DNA of 38,658 bases from positions 1 through 38,658 of the IMG/VR virus record IMGVR_UViG_3300034101_001080. One strand, written 5' to 3'. The stretch's first letter is position 1. Every line of letters begins with the position of its first letter. Source of the stretch: a virus. The translations under genes were made by a program, and so were the position numbers. This document shows positions 1 to 6,168 of this stretch, piece after piece. The notes beneath the pieces are model-generated. The model worked only from the letters and a program-made list of their open reading frames with translations, was not told the origin of the DNA and ran no database searches.

Positions 1-127
1 AAAAATGCTCTTGACGAAGAATCATACAACGACTTCATGGAAGCAATGAAGAATCCTGGGATAACAGCAGCAGCTATCTGTCGTGCACTAAAAGATCTTG
101 GTGTCGAAGTATCTGTAATGAGCATAC
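1..127. repeat. Terminal direct repeat, left copy
   Basis: These 127 bases are identical to 38532-38658. The repeat lies inside a reading frame that is whole only when the two ends are joined, so the contig closes on itself. A length of exactly 127 equals the largest k-mer commonly used by de Bruijn graph assemblers, so this is more likely an assembly overlap of a circular or circularly permuted molecule than a true terminal repeat. A short-tailed phage could have a real direct terminal repeat of similar size, but one falling inside a gene would be unusual. Confidence 0.95.
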
Positions 128-147
128 AAAGATGGAGGCAGAAGTGA
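1..147 (+). CDS. Small helix-turn-helix protein, C-terminal part (continues from 38472)
   Basis: This is the 3' part of the gene that starts at ATG 38472. When the ends are joined the product is 68 residues. The segment from ITAAAICRAL to SIQRWRQK has the spacing of a helix-turn-helix: an alanine-rich first helix, a turn at DLGVEVS, and a basic recognition helix. A small DNA-binding role is inferred, perhaps regulation or a start function for the early genes. The frame begins exactly at base 1 and stops with TGA at 145-147. It overlaps the next gene by four bases if that gene starts at GTG 144. The family was not identified. Confidence 0.75.
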   Translation, partial: KNALDEESYNDFMEAMKNPGITAAAICRALKDLGVEVSVMSIQRWRQK

Positions 148-1160
148 GTAGTAAGTTCCAAGAGTCTGTAGAGTTGCAGAATGAAATTGCAGAACTTAGG
201 CGTGCTCTTAAAACAAGCCAGCTTGCAGAGTCAAGATCAAAGATCAAGTCTCAAGGGATCATTGATGCGGTATATCGTGCTGCAAAGGATGCGTCTCTCG
301 CTACGGGCAATGCACGCAGAGCACCGGCGCTACCAAAGAAAGATGTACGCAAAGGTAAAACGGAGGTAGCACTTGTTCATGCCACTGATTGGCAATGTGG
401 AAAGAAGACTCAGTCTTACGACATCGCAACTCTCTCACAAAGAATGGAAGAGTTTGCAAACAAAGTACTTGAACTTACTGATATCCAGCGTGCGCATCAC
501 CCTGTAAAGGAATGCGTTCTTATGTTTGGTGGCGACATGGTGGAAGGTGTGTCAATCTTCCCCGGCCAAGCATACGAAATCGAAGCACACTTGTTTGAGC
601 AGTTGTTCGAAGTCAGCCGGATCATGGAGCAGATGGTGCGCACATTCTCTGCATACTTCGAGAAGGTTCATGTTGTGTGTGAATACGGAAACCATGGACG
701 CTTGGGTCGCAAGGGTGACATGCCAGGTGGAGACAACATTGACCGTGTTGCATACAAGATAACTAGCGAACGCACAAGCGATCTGAAGAATGTGACATGG
801 CAACAGTCTGGCGACTGGCACCAGATAGTCACAGTTGGAAAGTATCGCGCGTTACTTGTACACGGCGACGAGATCAACAGCTTTGGTGGCAACACACCAG
901 CGTTCGGTATCTTGCGTAAGTGCAACGCTTGGTCTACTGGTGTAGTAGATGAGTTCCAAGATGTGTACATGGGACACTTCCACACACCTATGACATTGAC
1001 CATGGCTAACGCCGGTCGTATCTTTGTGTCCGGATCACCGGAGTCACATAACGAATATGCCCGTGCGTTCATCGCAGCGGTAGGTCAGCCGTCCCAACGC
1101 CTTCACTTCGTTGACCCTGTAAAGGGCAGAGTGACAGCAGAATACACATGTTGGCTTTAA
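144..1160 (+). CDS. Calcineurin-like metallophosphoesterase
   Basis: The product is a probable metal-dependent phosphoesterase or nuclease of 338 residues. The family's motifs appear in order: ATDWQCG (in place of the usual DxH), GGDMVEG, GNHGR, VHGDE and MGHFHTP, the last being the typical GHxH metal ligand. About 80 N-terminal residues precede the domain and look helical and charged. An ATG at 132 is possible, but GTG 144 is preferred: it has GGAGG at 134-138 five bases upstream and gives a GTGA overlap with the stop of the preceding gene. Phage proteins of this fold include SbcD/Mre11-like nucleases, and the recombination genes just downstream fit DNA processing. The exact substrate cannot be read. 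Gln in place of His in the first motif is a deviation worth noting. Confidence 0.85.
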   Translation: MSSKFQESVELQNEIAELRRALKTSQLAESRSKIKSQGIIDAVYRAAKDASLATGNARRAPALPKKDVRKGKTEVALVHATDWQCGKKTQSYDIATLSQRMEEFANKVLELTDIQRAHHPVKECVLMFGGDMVEGVSIFPGQAYEIEAHLFEQLFEVSRIMEQMVRTFSAYFEKVHVVCEYGNHGRLGRKGDMPGGDNIDRVAYKITSERTSDLKNVTWQQSGDWHQIVTVGKYRALLVHGDEINSFGGNTPAFGILRKCNAWSTGVVDEFQDVYMGHFHTPMTLTMANAGRIFVSGSPESHNEYARAFIAAVGQPSQRLHFVDPVKGRVTAEYTCWL

Positions 1161-1232
1161 TCACGCGTGTGTGCGCGTGCGTATATGATGGGGTGATCCC
1201 GCGATCCCCCGTTTGTGGGGAGAAACTAGACG

Positions 1233-1529
1233 ATGCCGATGAATGAACCGCTCACCTATATATACGTGACGTGGAGAGACGCGCACTCCGGCACCGTCAC
1301 ATGGACACAGCCATCGGAGATTGATCCGGAGCCGTGCATTGTGAGAACGTCTGGCTTTCTTCTGGCTGAATCAGAAGGTGGGAAACCAGAGCACATCACC
1401 GTGTTCCAATCAATCACACCAGATGGTGATGTTGACCATGTACTTCACATCCCGGTCAAGATGGTGGTGGATTTCAAGTGCATCCAAGTTGACTTTGACG
1501 CCGGGGTTGTCATAACTAGGAACAGCTAG
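1233..1529 (+). CDS. Hypothetical protein, 98 residues
   Basis: I do not recognise this family. The sequence is mixed polar with beta-prone stretches and no membrane segment or metal motif. ATG 1233 is preceded by GTGGGGAG at 1215-1222. A second ATG at 1239 in the same frame is an alternative start. The 72-base gap upstream holds a TATATGAT stretch at about 1182-1189 that could be a -10 box, without a convincing -35, and a CCCC/GGGG stem whose right arm overlaps the ribosome binding site. Position in the early strand between the phosphoesterase and the recombination pair suggests an early accessory role, which is inference only. Confidence 0.7.
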   Translation: MPMNEPLTYIYVTWRDAHSGTVTWTQPSEIDPEPCIVRTSGFLLAESEGGKPEHITVFQSITPDGDVDHVLHIPVKMVVDFKCIQVDFDAGVVITRNS

Positions 1530-1558
1530 TAGCGTGATCCCACCCACAAGGAGGGAAC

Positions 1559-2503
1559 ATGGAAGAGAACAGATATCAAATTACAAAGCCGACGCACGGT
1601 AGCCAAGAATGGTTGCTTGCTCGCTGGCAAGATGACAAGGGTCGCAAGCGCATTGCCGCTTCTACCGCAGCAGCAGTACATGGTGAACATAAGTACATGA
1701 CACCCGGCGATCTTGCTACCGAACTGTTGGCAAGTGAACCACCAATGCCAAAGCCACCGACCCAAGCAATGGAGCGTGGCAACCGCATGGAACCAATGAT
1801 CATTGAATGGGTTGCAGACGAAGAACGTATTGAGTTGTTCACACCCAATGAGTTGTATTGCTACGACGATGGTCGTGCCCGCATGGTCGCCACCCTTGAC
1901 GCACAAGACGGAACAGGAACACCATTTGAAATCAAGACGATCAACAAGAAGTGGGACGGCAAACTCCCACCACATTGGTACTGGCAGGGAGTGCAGCAGT
2001 CCATCTGTTCAGGCATGCGCGACATTGAATGGCGTGTCTTTGACAGCGACATGGTTATCCACCGCTATAAGCAAACCGTTTCGTCTGACGAGCGCCAAGT
2101 ACATATCGAGGCAGTTGCAAAGTTTCTTGAGGCGATTGACCTAGGTGATGTACCTGATACGGCAATCATGTCGTACGAAAACATGAGCGAACTGTATGCC
2201 AAGTCACTACCAATGCAGGTGGAACTTCCAAGTGAGGCATCACTAATGATCGCTGACTTGGATAAGGTGAAGCAAGGTATCAAGGCGCTGGAAGAAAGAG
2301 AAAGTATTCTCAAGGCGGAACTTGGGAAGCTACTGCAGGAAGCAGAAGAAGGTGTGATCGACGGGGAGGTCGTGATCACCTGGAAGGAACAGAAGCGTAC
2401 ATCGTTTGACTCAACCCGATTTGACAGAGAGCGTCCGGAGTTGGCAAAGTTGTATAAGAAGGACACGAAGTTTCGTGTAATGAAAACCAAAGGAAGGAAA
2501 TAA
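1559..2503 (+). CDS. YqaJ-like (lambda-exonuclease-type) recombination nuclease
   Basis: This is a probable 5'-3' double-strand exonuclease that makes 3' single-stranded tails for annealing. The 314 residues carry the YqaJ pattern: GSQEWLLARW near residue 14, IAASTAAAVHG near 32, RGNRMEP with acidic residue E78, ATLDAQ with D114, EIKT with the E-x-K pair at 124/126, and WQGVQQ around 142-147. This is a PD-(D/E)XK core. A coiled-coil-like region (about 235-265) precedes a basic C-terminus. The start is set by AAGGAGGG directly upstream of ATG 1559. The next gene begins two bases after the stop and encodes the likely annealing partner, so the two probably act as a SynExo-type recombination pair. 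Confidence 0.88.
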   Translation: MEENRYQITKPTHGSQEWLLARWQDDKGRKRIAASTAAAVHGEHKYMTPGDLATELLASEPPMPKPPTQAMERGNRMEPMIIEWVADEERIELFTPNELYCYDDGRARMVATLDAQDGTGTPFEIKTINKKWDGKLPPHWYWQGVQQSICSGMRDIEWRVFDSDMVIHRYKQTVSSDERQVHIEAVAKFLEAIDLGDVPDTAIMSYENMSELYAKSLPMQVELPSEASLMIADLDKVKQGIKALEERESILKAELGKLLQEAEEGVIDGEVVITWKEQKRTSFDSTRFDRERPELAKLYKKDTKFRVMKTKGRK

Positions 2504-2505
2504 CA

Positions 2506-3135
2506 ATGGCATCATTCAACCTAGATAACTACGAGACCGTAGAAGATCGACTCGTTAAGTTTTGGAACGAACATCAGGATGGAAGAATCCTTACGTCTGT
2601 CCACTACTACGACGACAACCGTATTCTTGTGCGTGCAGAGATCTACTTCAACCGTGAAGATGATCGTCCTGTATCAACCGGATACGCAGAAGAACTTCGT
2701 GGTGCATCTCCAGTCAACCGGACAAGTCATGCCGAGAACGCAGAGACCAGCGCAATTGGGCGCGGACTGGCCAACTGTGGCTACGCAGCTAAGGGTTCAC
2801 GCCCTAGTCGTGAGGAGATGGAGAAGGTACAGCGCATGGGTTCCACACCTGCACCATCAAAGCCAGTTGACAATCGTTCAACAGATGAGATCATCAATGG
2901 ACTCATGGATACCTTTGGTGCTGAGAAGGTTGACAAGCCAGCACCAGTTATCAAGAACCCAGGTGACTCTGCATCGGATAAGCAGATCAACATGATCCGT
3001 GCAATCCTGTCAGGTCAGGGCATTAAGGGTCAGGAAGTATTGGAACTGTGTGGCGCAACCATCGGTCGTGAGTTGGATAGCTTTGACACCTTGACCAAGG
3101 GCGAAGCATCAATACTTATCACCAAGTTCAAATGA
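2506..3135 (+). CDS. Probable single-strand annealing protein (ERF/Sak-like)
   Basis: The product is 209 residues. The central motif HAENAETSAIGRGLANCG (about residues 75-92) matches the ETSAxGRxLA signature of ERF/Rad52-like phage annealing proteins. These coat 3' tails made by an exonuclease and pair them with homologous strands. A Pro/Ala linker (about 110-150) leads to a C-terminal helical domain (SDKQINMIRAIL and following, about 155-209) of the kind seen in such proteins. ATG 2506 follows AAGGAAATAAC and lies two bases after the YqaJ nuclease stop, which strongly supports a functional pair. The N-terminal half is beta-rich. The subfamily is not certain from sequence alone. Confidence 0.75.
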   Translation: MASFNLDNYETVEDRLVKFWNEHQDGRILTSVHYYDDNRILVRAEIYFNREDDRPVSTGYAEELRGASPVNRTSHAENAETSAIGRGLANCGYAAKGSRPSREEMEKVQRMGSTPAPSKPVDNRSTDEIINGLMDTFGAEKVDKPAPVIKNPGDSASDKQINMIRAILSGQGIKGQEVLELCGATIGRELDSFDTLTKGEASILITKFK

Positions 3136-3347
3136 CATTCGACGAATGGATGAGGGTCGGCCTGGACAATGGCTGGGCTGGCCCTCCCGTTTGTTACACG
3201 CATGACGGATTGCCTTGCTCGCTTGAAGAGGAAGAACTAGACGATCATTGCATGCATGTCATCCGGTTATACGAAAGCAACGAACACAAGCTGAAGGTTG
3301 AGGACAACCACAGTCCTTCAGTATGGAGGAACAGCTATGACAGATGA
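3132..3347 (+). CDS. Conserved small acidic protein, 71 residues
   Basis: This is a small acidic protein beginning MTFDEWMRVGLDNGWAGPP, followed by CYTHDGLPC and an acidic run. The pattern of Trp, Gly and a C-x-x-H-D cluster recurs in small phage proteins that I recognise only as uncharacterised. It starts with an ATGA overlap on the stop of the annealing protein, so it is probably translated by coupling. Its 3' end overlaps the start of the next gene by 11 bases. The Cys/His residues could bind a metal, but there is no full zinc-finger pattern. Confidence 0.75.
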   Translation: MTFDEWMRVGLDNGWAGPPVCYTHDGLPCSLEEEELDDHCMHVIRLYESNEHKLKVEDNHSPSVWRNSYDR

Positions 3348-3783
3348 AAGGAAAGGATACTGTGAAGGCAACAAAGACAAGTGCAACTCTGTGGGATGCC
3401 CCCTATTCGGGACGCTCGGACGACCGGGTCGTGACGGTGCGCGTCGGATTAGAAACTGTGGTGACCCTGCAGCTAGGGGTAAAAGGAACCGCACTAAAGG
3501 CGATTCGAAAGCGCGTCGAGCCCGTAAGAAACTTGGGTTGGGCGGTCACCTTACCCGTCACGAGGAGAACTGGGGTGGTGCTTTTCGTTGCGAGATCAAG
3601 GCAGGCGCTCAGGTTGGTCCGATTTGGACGAGGTTCAGGGATGCTAAAGCCCAGAGTGACACGGCTAAATCGTTGGGCGATAATCGTCCGTTTGTAATGG
3701 TGGCTATGCCTGACGGTACGACCGAGGGTGTGGTGCTCATGACACTAACAGAATTCACGGAAGTTGTAAGCCTTATTCCATAA
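3337..3783 (+). CDS. Possible PD-(D/E)XK nuclease / resolvase-like protein
   Basis: ATG 3337 is chosen because GGAGGA at 3325-3330 sits six bases before it. An upstream start at 3298 has no such site. The product is 148 residues. The N-terminal third is Cys- and Arg-rich (C9, C16, C21, C41) and very basic around residues 47-70. The C-terminal half contains RHEENWGG, then CEIKAGAQVGP with an E-x-K pair at residues 86/88, then a conserved-looking DNRPFVMVAMPDGT strand. The E...ExK arrangement with a following Gln is the outline of a restriction-endonuclease fold, and the place next to recombination genes fits a Holliday-junction or recombination nuclease. That assignment is inference. The gene itself is well supported. 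Confidence 0.6.
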   Translation: MTDERKGYCEGNKDKCNSVGCPLFGTLGRPGRDGARRIRNCGDPAARGKRNRTKGDSKARRARKKLGLGGHLTRHEENWGGAFRCEIKAGAQVGPIWTRFRDAKAQSDTAKSLGDNRPFVMVAMPDGTTEGVVLMTLTEFTEVVSLIP

Positions 3784-3800
3784 GGGTTAGAGAAGGAAAC

Positions 3801-3817
3801 TATAATGGGAGGGAACG
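3801..3817 (+). promoter_or_regulatory. Possible promoter before the transglycosylase gene
   Basis: A perfect TATAAT lies at 3801-3806 in the 34-base gap before ATG 3818. No convincing -35 hexamer lies 16-18 bases upstream. Transcription from it would start very near the ribosome binding site (GGGAGGG at 3807-3813). It may simply be chance in an AT-rich gap. Confidence 0.25.
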
Positions 3818-4339
3818 ATGAAAAGAATTGCTCGGTGCTGCATTGCACCACTCTTACTACTCGGAGCTATGACAGCGGAAGCAAAAGCAGCTGGAGCTCC
3901 GGAGCCCCTAAGCTCACCTGCACCTGTCGGGACGCGTGCGGATGTGAGGTCATTGACGACCCCGATCCAATTCCGACATGGGGATATCTCATGGTTGAGG
4001 GATCTAGCCTTGGCCGCTGGGTGGAAGGAACATCAGCTCAAGAGACTGGGTCACATAATCCTGAGGGAGTCTGGAGGGTGCCCCAATCGTAGGGGCGGTG
4101 ACGTGGTTGACAAGAACTGCAACGTGACCAGCGTGGCTAGATGGAACCACAGGTCTGACACCGGGTTGTTGCAGATCAACGGCGTTCACTGGAAGCAAGA
4201 CCATGCTCAGTATCACGGCCTAGTCTGCAAGCAGATGAAGGTATGCGATCAGGATAAACTACTTGACCCACTAACAAACTTAAAAGCTGGGCGACTCCTG
4301 TTCGAAGTAGCTGGATGGAGTCCCTGGTTCACGAACTGA
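3818..4339 (+). CDS. Secreted lytic transglycosylase (SLT-like)
   Basis: This is a probable peptidoglycan-cleaving enzyme exported by the Sec system. Residues 1-25 form a signal peptide: KR at the start, a hydrophobic core CCIAPLLLLGAMTA, and an AKA/AG cleavage-like site. The catalytic domain covers about residues 55-173. The likely catalytic glutamate is E84 in ILRESGG, followed by the family motif SDTGLLQIN (113-121) and a helical NLKAGRLLFEVAGWSPW ending. Two extra Cys pairs could form disulfides outside the membrane. ATG 3818 has GGGAGGG four bases upstream. It is unusual that this gene lies among early genes next to WhiB, far from the holin and peptidase. It may serve entry, wall remodelling or exclusion rather than final lysis. 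Confidence 0.85.
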   Translation: MKRIARCCIAPLLLLGAMTAEAKAAGAPEPLSSPAPVGTRADVRSLTTPIQFRHGDISWLRDLALAAGWKEHQLKRLGHIILRESGGCPNRRGGDVVDKNCNVTSVARWNHRSDTGLLQINGVHWKQDHAQYHGLVCKQMKVCDQDKLLDPLTNLKAGRLLFEVAGWSPWFTN

Positions 4340-4345
4340 GGACAG

Positions 4346-4648
4346 ATGACAAGTCAGAAACGAAGGGAACTTATGGCTGAGATACTCGACGAGTGGAAGC
4401 TAGTAAATAAAAAGTTTGAGTGGACAGACAAGGCTGCATGCAAAGGCATGACAGAGATGTTCTTTCCGGAGAAGGGTGATGCCGACGGTACTGTCAACAA
4501 AGCAAAAGCTGTATGTGCTACATGCTCAGTCAAGGATGACTGTTTGGAATTTGCGTTAGACAACTCGTTCGCCTATGGTGTGTGGGGTGGCATGAGTGCA
4601 CGCCAACGAAAGACTTACAAAGCAGAACTAAGAAGGGCAAAGCGATGA
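4346..4648 (+). CDS. WhiB-family iron-sulfur transcription regulator
   Basis: This is a DNA-binding regulator of the actinobacteria-specific WhiB family. The 100 residues have the four cluster-binding cysteines in the standard spacing (C32, C57-x2-C60-x5-C66), the GVWGG turn at 78-82, and a basic C-terminal tail RRAKR. The family binds a 4Fe-4S cluster and contacts the housekeeping sigma factor. Phage-borne WhiB proteins such as that of mycobacteriophage TM4 are known to interfere with host WhiB2, giving septation defects and superinfection exclusion. This gene is the strongest evidence for an actinobacterial host. It follows the transglycosylase by six bases and overlaps the next gene by ATGA. 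Confidence 0.95.
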   Translation: MTSQKRRELMAEILDEWKLVNKKFEWTDKAACKGMTEMFFPEKGDADGTVNKAKAVCATCSVKDDCLEFALDNSFAYGVWGGMSARQRKTYKAELRRAKR

Positions 4649-4815
4649 TCAACACACATGCGCTGCTTAATGCATCAAAGTTTCTACGACGTGTGTATGT
4701 TGGAAGAACAGAAGAGCAGGCACTACACGATACGCTCGAAGCAATCGACACAGAGATACACAGACAGCTAAGGGAGAAAGCTAATGAAGCCAGAAAACAT
4801 AGATCTATTCATTGA
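4645..4815 (+). CDS. Small hypothetical protein, 56 residues
   Basis: The frame starts with ATG 4645, which overlaps the WhiB stop TGA (ATGA), and ends at 4815. The start is chosen for that coupling and because upstream in-frame codons lie inside whiB. The product is helical and charged (LNASKFLRRVY, then TEEQALHDTLEAIDTEI), with no membrane or metal motif. Its last 32 bases overlap the next gene, whose ribosome binding site (AAGGGAGAAA) lies inside this frame. I do not recognise it. Confidence 0.6.
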   Translation: MINTHALLNASKFLRRVYVGRTEEQALHDTLEAIDTEIHRQLREKANEARKHRSIH

Positions 4816-5230
4816 TCGTTTGTGCGGTGTGTTCCCAAAGGACAACGTCGCACGCAACACAGTCAAGCGAGCATGGGGTGCAGATGAGTTCTTGCTCCGT
4901 GCATCGATAGAGGACGGCAGGAAATGCCTGTCAATACTAGAGAAAGACAAAGGGTTTCCGTCACTCAATAGGGTGAAGGAAGTACTGCGCGGTCTAGCTC
5001 CGGTCAAAGAACACTCAAGGTACTGCAACAAGTGTGAAGGTACAGGGTGGGACACAGGCATGCGCCTTAAGCGTGACTACTCCAAAGAAGATGAGACATG
5101 GATCATGGTGCGTGAGCCATACCAAACAGAAGAGATGAACCACATGTACACAGCAGTACTGCAATGCTCATGCAAGAAGGAGGAGATCGAAGCTTATGAC
5201 GCAGAGACAATGGAAATGTCCTATCTGTGA
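4784..5230 (+). CDS. Zinc-finger-containing protein, possible replication accessory
   Basis: The product is 148 residues. The N-terminal 70 residues are helical (DLFIDRLCGVFPKDN, WGADEFLLRASIEDG, FPSLNRVKEVLRGL), and the C-terminal half has YCNKCEGTGWDTG (C81/C84, DnaJ-like CxxCxGxG) and a second QCSC pair at 128/130, making a probable zinc site. Phage helicase loaders and replication organisers have a comparable helical domain ending in a conserved Phe-Pro-containing segment, so a replication role is possible but not shown. No other replication gene is recognised in the genome, which makes this one a candidate. ATG 4784 follows AAGGGAGAAAGCTA. Confidence 0.65.
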   Translation: MKPENIDLFIDRLCGVFPKDNVARNTVKRAWGADEFLLRASIEDGRKCLSILEKDKGFPSLNRVKEVLRGLAPVKEHSRYCNKCEGTGWDTGMRLKRDYSKEDETWIMVREPYQTEEMNHMYTAVLQCSCKKEEIEAYDAETMEMSYL

Positions 5231-5363
5231 GATGACTCTCACTACATACATTGAACCAAAGGGTTCCCCGATATGCTTCAACAAGAACAAACATTCATCT
5301 GTAGCAATAGAGATGGTAAGCAATGAGAAGGAGAAGAAACATGGTCGCTCTTACAGAGACTGA
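5196..5363 (+). CDS. Small zinc-ribbon protein, 55 residues
   Basis: This short frame runs from ATG 5196 to TGA 5361-5363 and overlaps both neighbours. It begins MTQRQWKCPICEMTLTTYIE, with C8/C11, and continues to a SPICFNKNKH segment (C27, H33). This is a plausible single zinc ribbon with a charged basic tail. An AAGGAGGAG sequence lies at 5177-5185, somewhat distant from the start. It covers the gap between 5231 and 5340 that would otherwise be empty. Function is unknown. A nucleic-acid-binding role is only suggested by the ribbon. Confidence 0.55.
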   Translation: MTQRQWKCPICEMTLTTYIEPKGSPICFNKNKHSSVAIEMVSNEKEKKHGRSYRD

Positions 5364-5547
5364 CAAAGATCAGGTAGAGAATCTACTTACAGAAATACTT
5401 ACGCTTGCATTACTTGCAGCACCACACATCCGGCCGTTGATAACAGACATAGCTATTGGTGTTGCTGATCTGTTACCGGAAGAAGCTGTTGAACGTAGCA
5501 AAGACTACGCACAGTACAGAGCTAAAGAGATGAGTGAAATCTGGTAG
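5341..5547 (+). CDS. Small hypothetical protein, 68 residues
   Basis: ATG 5341 is preferred over ATG 5323 because AAGGAG at 5328-5333 lies seven bases before it. The protein is acidic and helical. It has a moderately hydrophobic central stretch (ILTLALLAAPHIRPLITDIAIGVADLL) that could be an amphipathic or weak membrane helix. It ends in a charged tail and is the last gene before the cassette promoter region. I do not recognise it. Confidence 0.6.
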   Translation: MVALTETDKDQVENLLTEILTLALLAAPHIRPLITDIAIGVADLLPEEAVERSKDYAQYRAKEMSEIW

Positions 5548-5549
5548 AC

Positions 5550-5714
5550 CTACCGCTACCGCTACCACTACCGAAGTAGTCGTGTAGGAAACCGCCCTCC
5601 CCCGTCGTCGGGGTGGGGTGGGGCGGTATTTGGCGGCGAGTTGCGAGATCGGCGGGGCGGTGCTATCGTGGATCGGGCGAGGCAGTCCGCTTCGCAATTA
5701 GCAAAGGAGTTATT
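5550..5714 (+). promoter_or_regulatory. Duplicated promoter region, upstream copy
   Basis: This is a 165-base non-coding region related to 9894-10078. Shared blocks in the same order are: a 16-base CTACCG tandem run (5550-5565), a GC-rich block at 5609-5630 (22 bases, 3 mismatches to 9950-9971), a 14-base identical block at 5633-5646, and GAGATCGG just after it. A strong GC stem-loop covers about 5591-5627 (ACCGCCC pairs with GGGCGGT, extended by C-G pairs with one bulge) and may stop transcription from upstream. A promoter at 5641-5669 and AAAGGAG at 5703-5709 follow. Confidence 0.65.
5641..5669 (+). promoter_or_regulatory. Candidate sigma-70-type promoter with extended -10
   Basis: The -35 is TTGCGA (5641-5646), followed by a 17-base spacer and the -10 TATCGT (5664-5669), preceded by TGC to give an extended -10. 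The same arrangement with the same spacing occurs at 9992-10020, which makes chance less likely. Transcription would begin near 5676 and cover the small zinc-ribbon gene, the structured leader and the AAA+/VWA genes. Confidence 0.5.
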
Positions 5715-5933
5715 ATGTCTAGTGCTTTTAGTGATGTCGTTGGTCTCAATGACATTTCGTACAACCTCTACTTGGAAAGCCGTGCCATTGGTCGTGACCA
5801 TGAGTGGTCTTTCCGTTATGCTACGAACCCTGAAGCAATGTGTGTTTATTGCGAAAGTTTCCGTAGTGACGAGGAAGTTATGAACCGTACTTGCTATGAA
5901 TGCACTTACGGTTGGATGAGTAAAAAGATGTAG
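5715..5933 (+). CDS. Small zinc-ribbon protein, 72 residues
   Basis: ATG 5715 has AAAGGAG five bases upstream. The only longer in-frame start lies inside the GC-rich promoter region and is rejected. The C-terminal half has two CxxC knuckles (MCVYCESF with C43/C46 and TCYECTYGW with C60/C63), forming one treble-cleft or ribbon-like zinc site. The N-terminal half is polar with aromatic residues. It is the first gene after the cassette promoter, so it is probably made early and at high level. The specific role is unknown. Candidates are host RNA polymerase or nucleic-acid binding. Confidence 0.7.
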   Translation: MSSAFSDVVGLNDISYNLYLESRAIGRDHEWSFRYATNPEAMCVYCESFRSDEEVMNRTCYECTYGWMSKKM

Positions 5934-5936
5934 TTC

Positions 5937-6132
5937 TCTACTGGGTCTTACCCCTTTCTACCCCAGTAGATGAAAGTCCGCTAACACTTACGGACTATAT
6001 GGCTGACATACCCATACAAGTTAGCGAGTATGTCACTCATTGCTTCTATGCCATGAGTACCTAGGGTTGGTATCCCCAAACCGCAACCCTCTGACCCTAG
6101 GTATTCACGGGATACAAGCGACCCTTGTGTCC
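5937..6132 (+). ncRNA. Candidate structured RNA: six consecutive stem-loops
   Basis: The 235 bases between 5933 and 6169 hold no gene but a chain of inverted repeats. They are: 5937-5945/5962-5970 (9 bp); 5975-5980/5991-5996 (6 bp, extended by 3 bp past a bulged C); 6004-6011/6028-6035 (8 bp); 6035-6040/6053-6058 (6 bp); 6058-6067/6094-6103 (10 bp, perfect); and 6110-6118/6124-6132 (9 bp with one G-T). Helices 3 and 4 share base 6035, and helices 4 and 5 share base 6058. None is followed by a T run, so a simple terminator is unlikely. The region looks like an intercistronic leader or stand-alone RNA for the AAA+ gene. I do not recognise a known riboswitch or ribozyme core. Confidence 0.55.
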
Positions 6133-6159
6133 TTACCAAAAACCAATACAACAAGGGAG
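6110..6159 (+). promoter_or_regulatory. Candidate ribosome-binding-site switch before the AAA+ gene
   Basis: CCCTTGT at 6122-6128 can pair in two exclusive ways. It can form the right arm of the 6110-6132 hairpin, or pair with ACAAGGG at 6151-6157, which contains the ribosome binding site AAGGGAG of the gene starting at 6169. One fold would leave the site open and the other would cover it. This is what a translational switch would look like. The 7-bp pairing could also be chance. Confidence 0.35.
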
Positions 6160-6168
6160 AAAAAGAAA

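Noticed and set aside
3805-4092. Open + frame overlapping the start of the transglycosylase
   Set aside because: The signal peptide and the SLT motifs lie in the frame starting at 3818, which also has the better ribosome binding site.
5937-6132. Cobalamin riboswitch before the CobS-like gene
   Set aside because: The conserved GCCACTG box and the expected core were not found, so no known riboswitch class is claimed.
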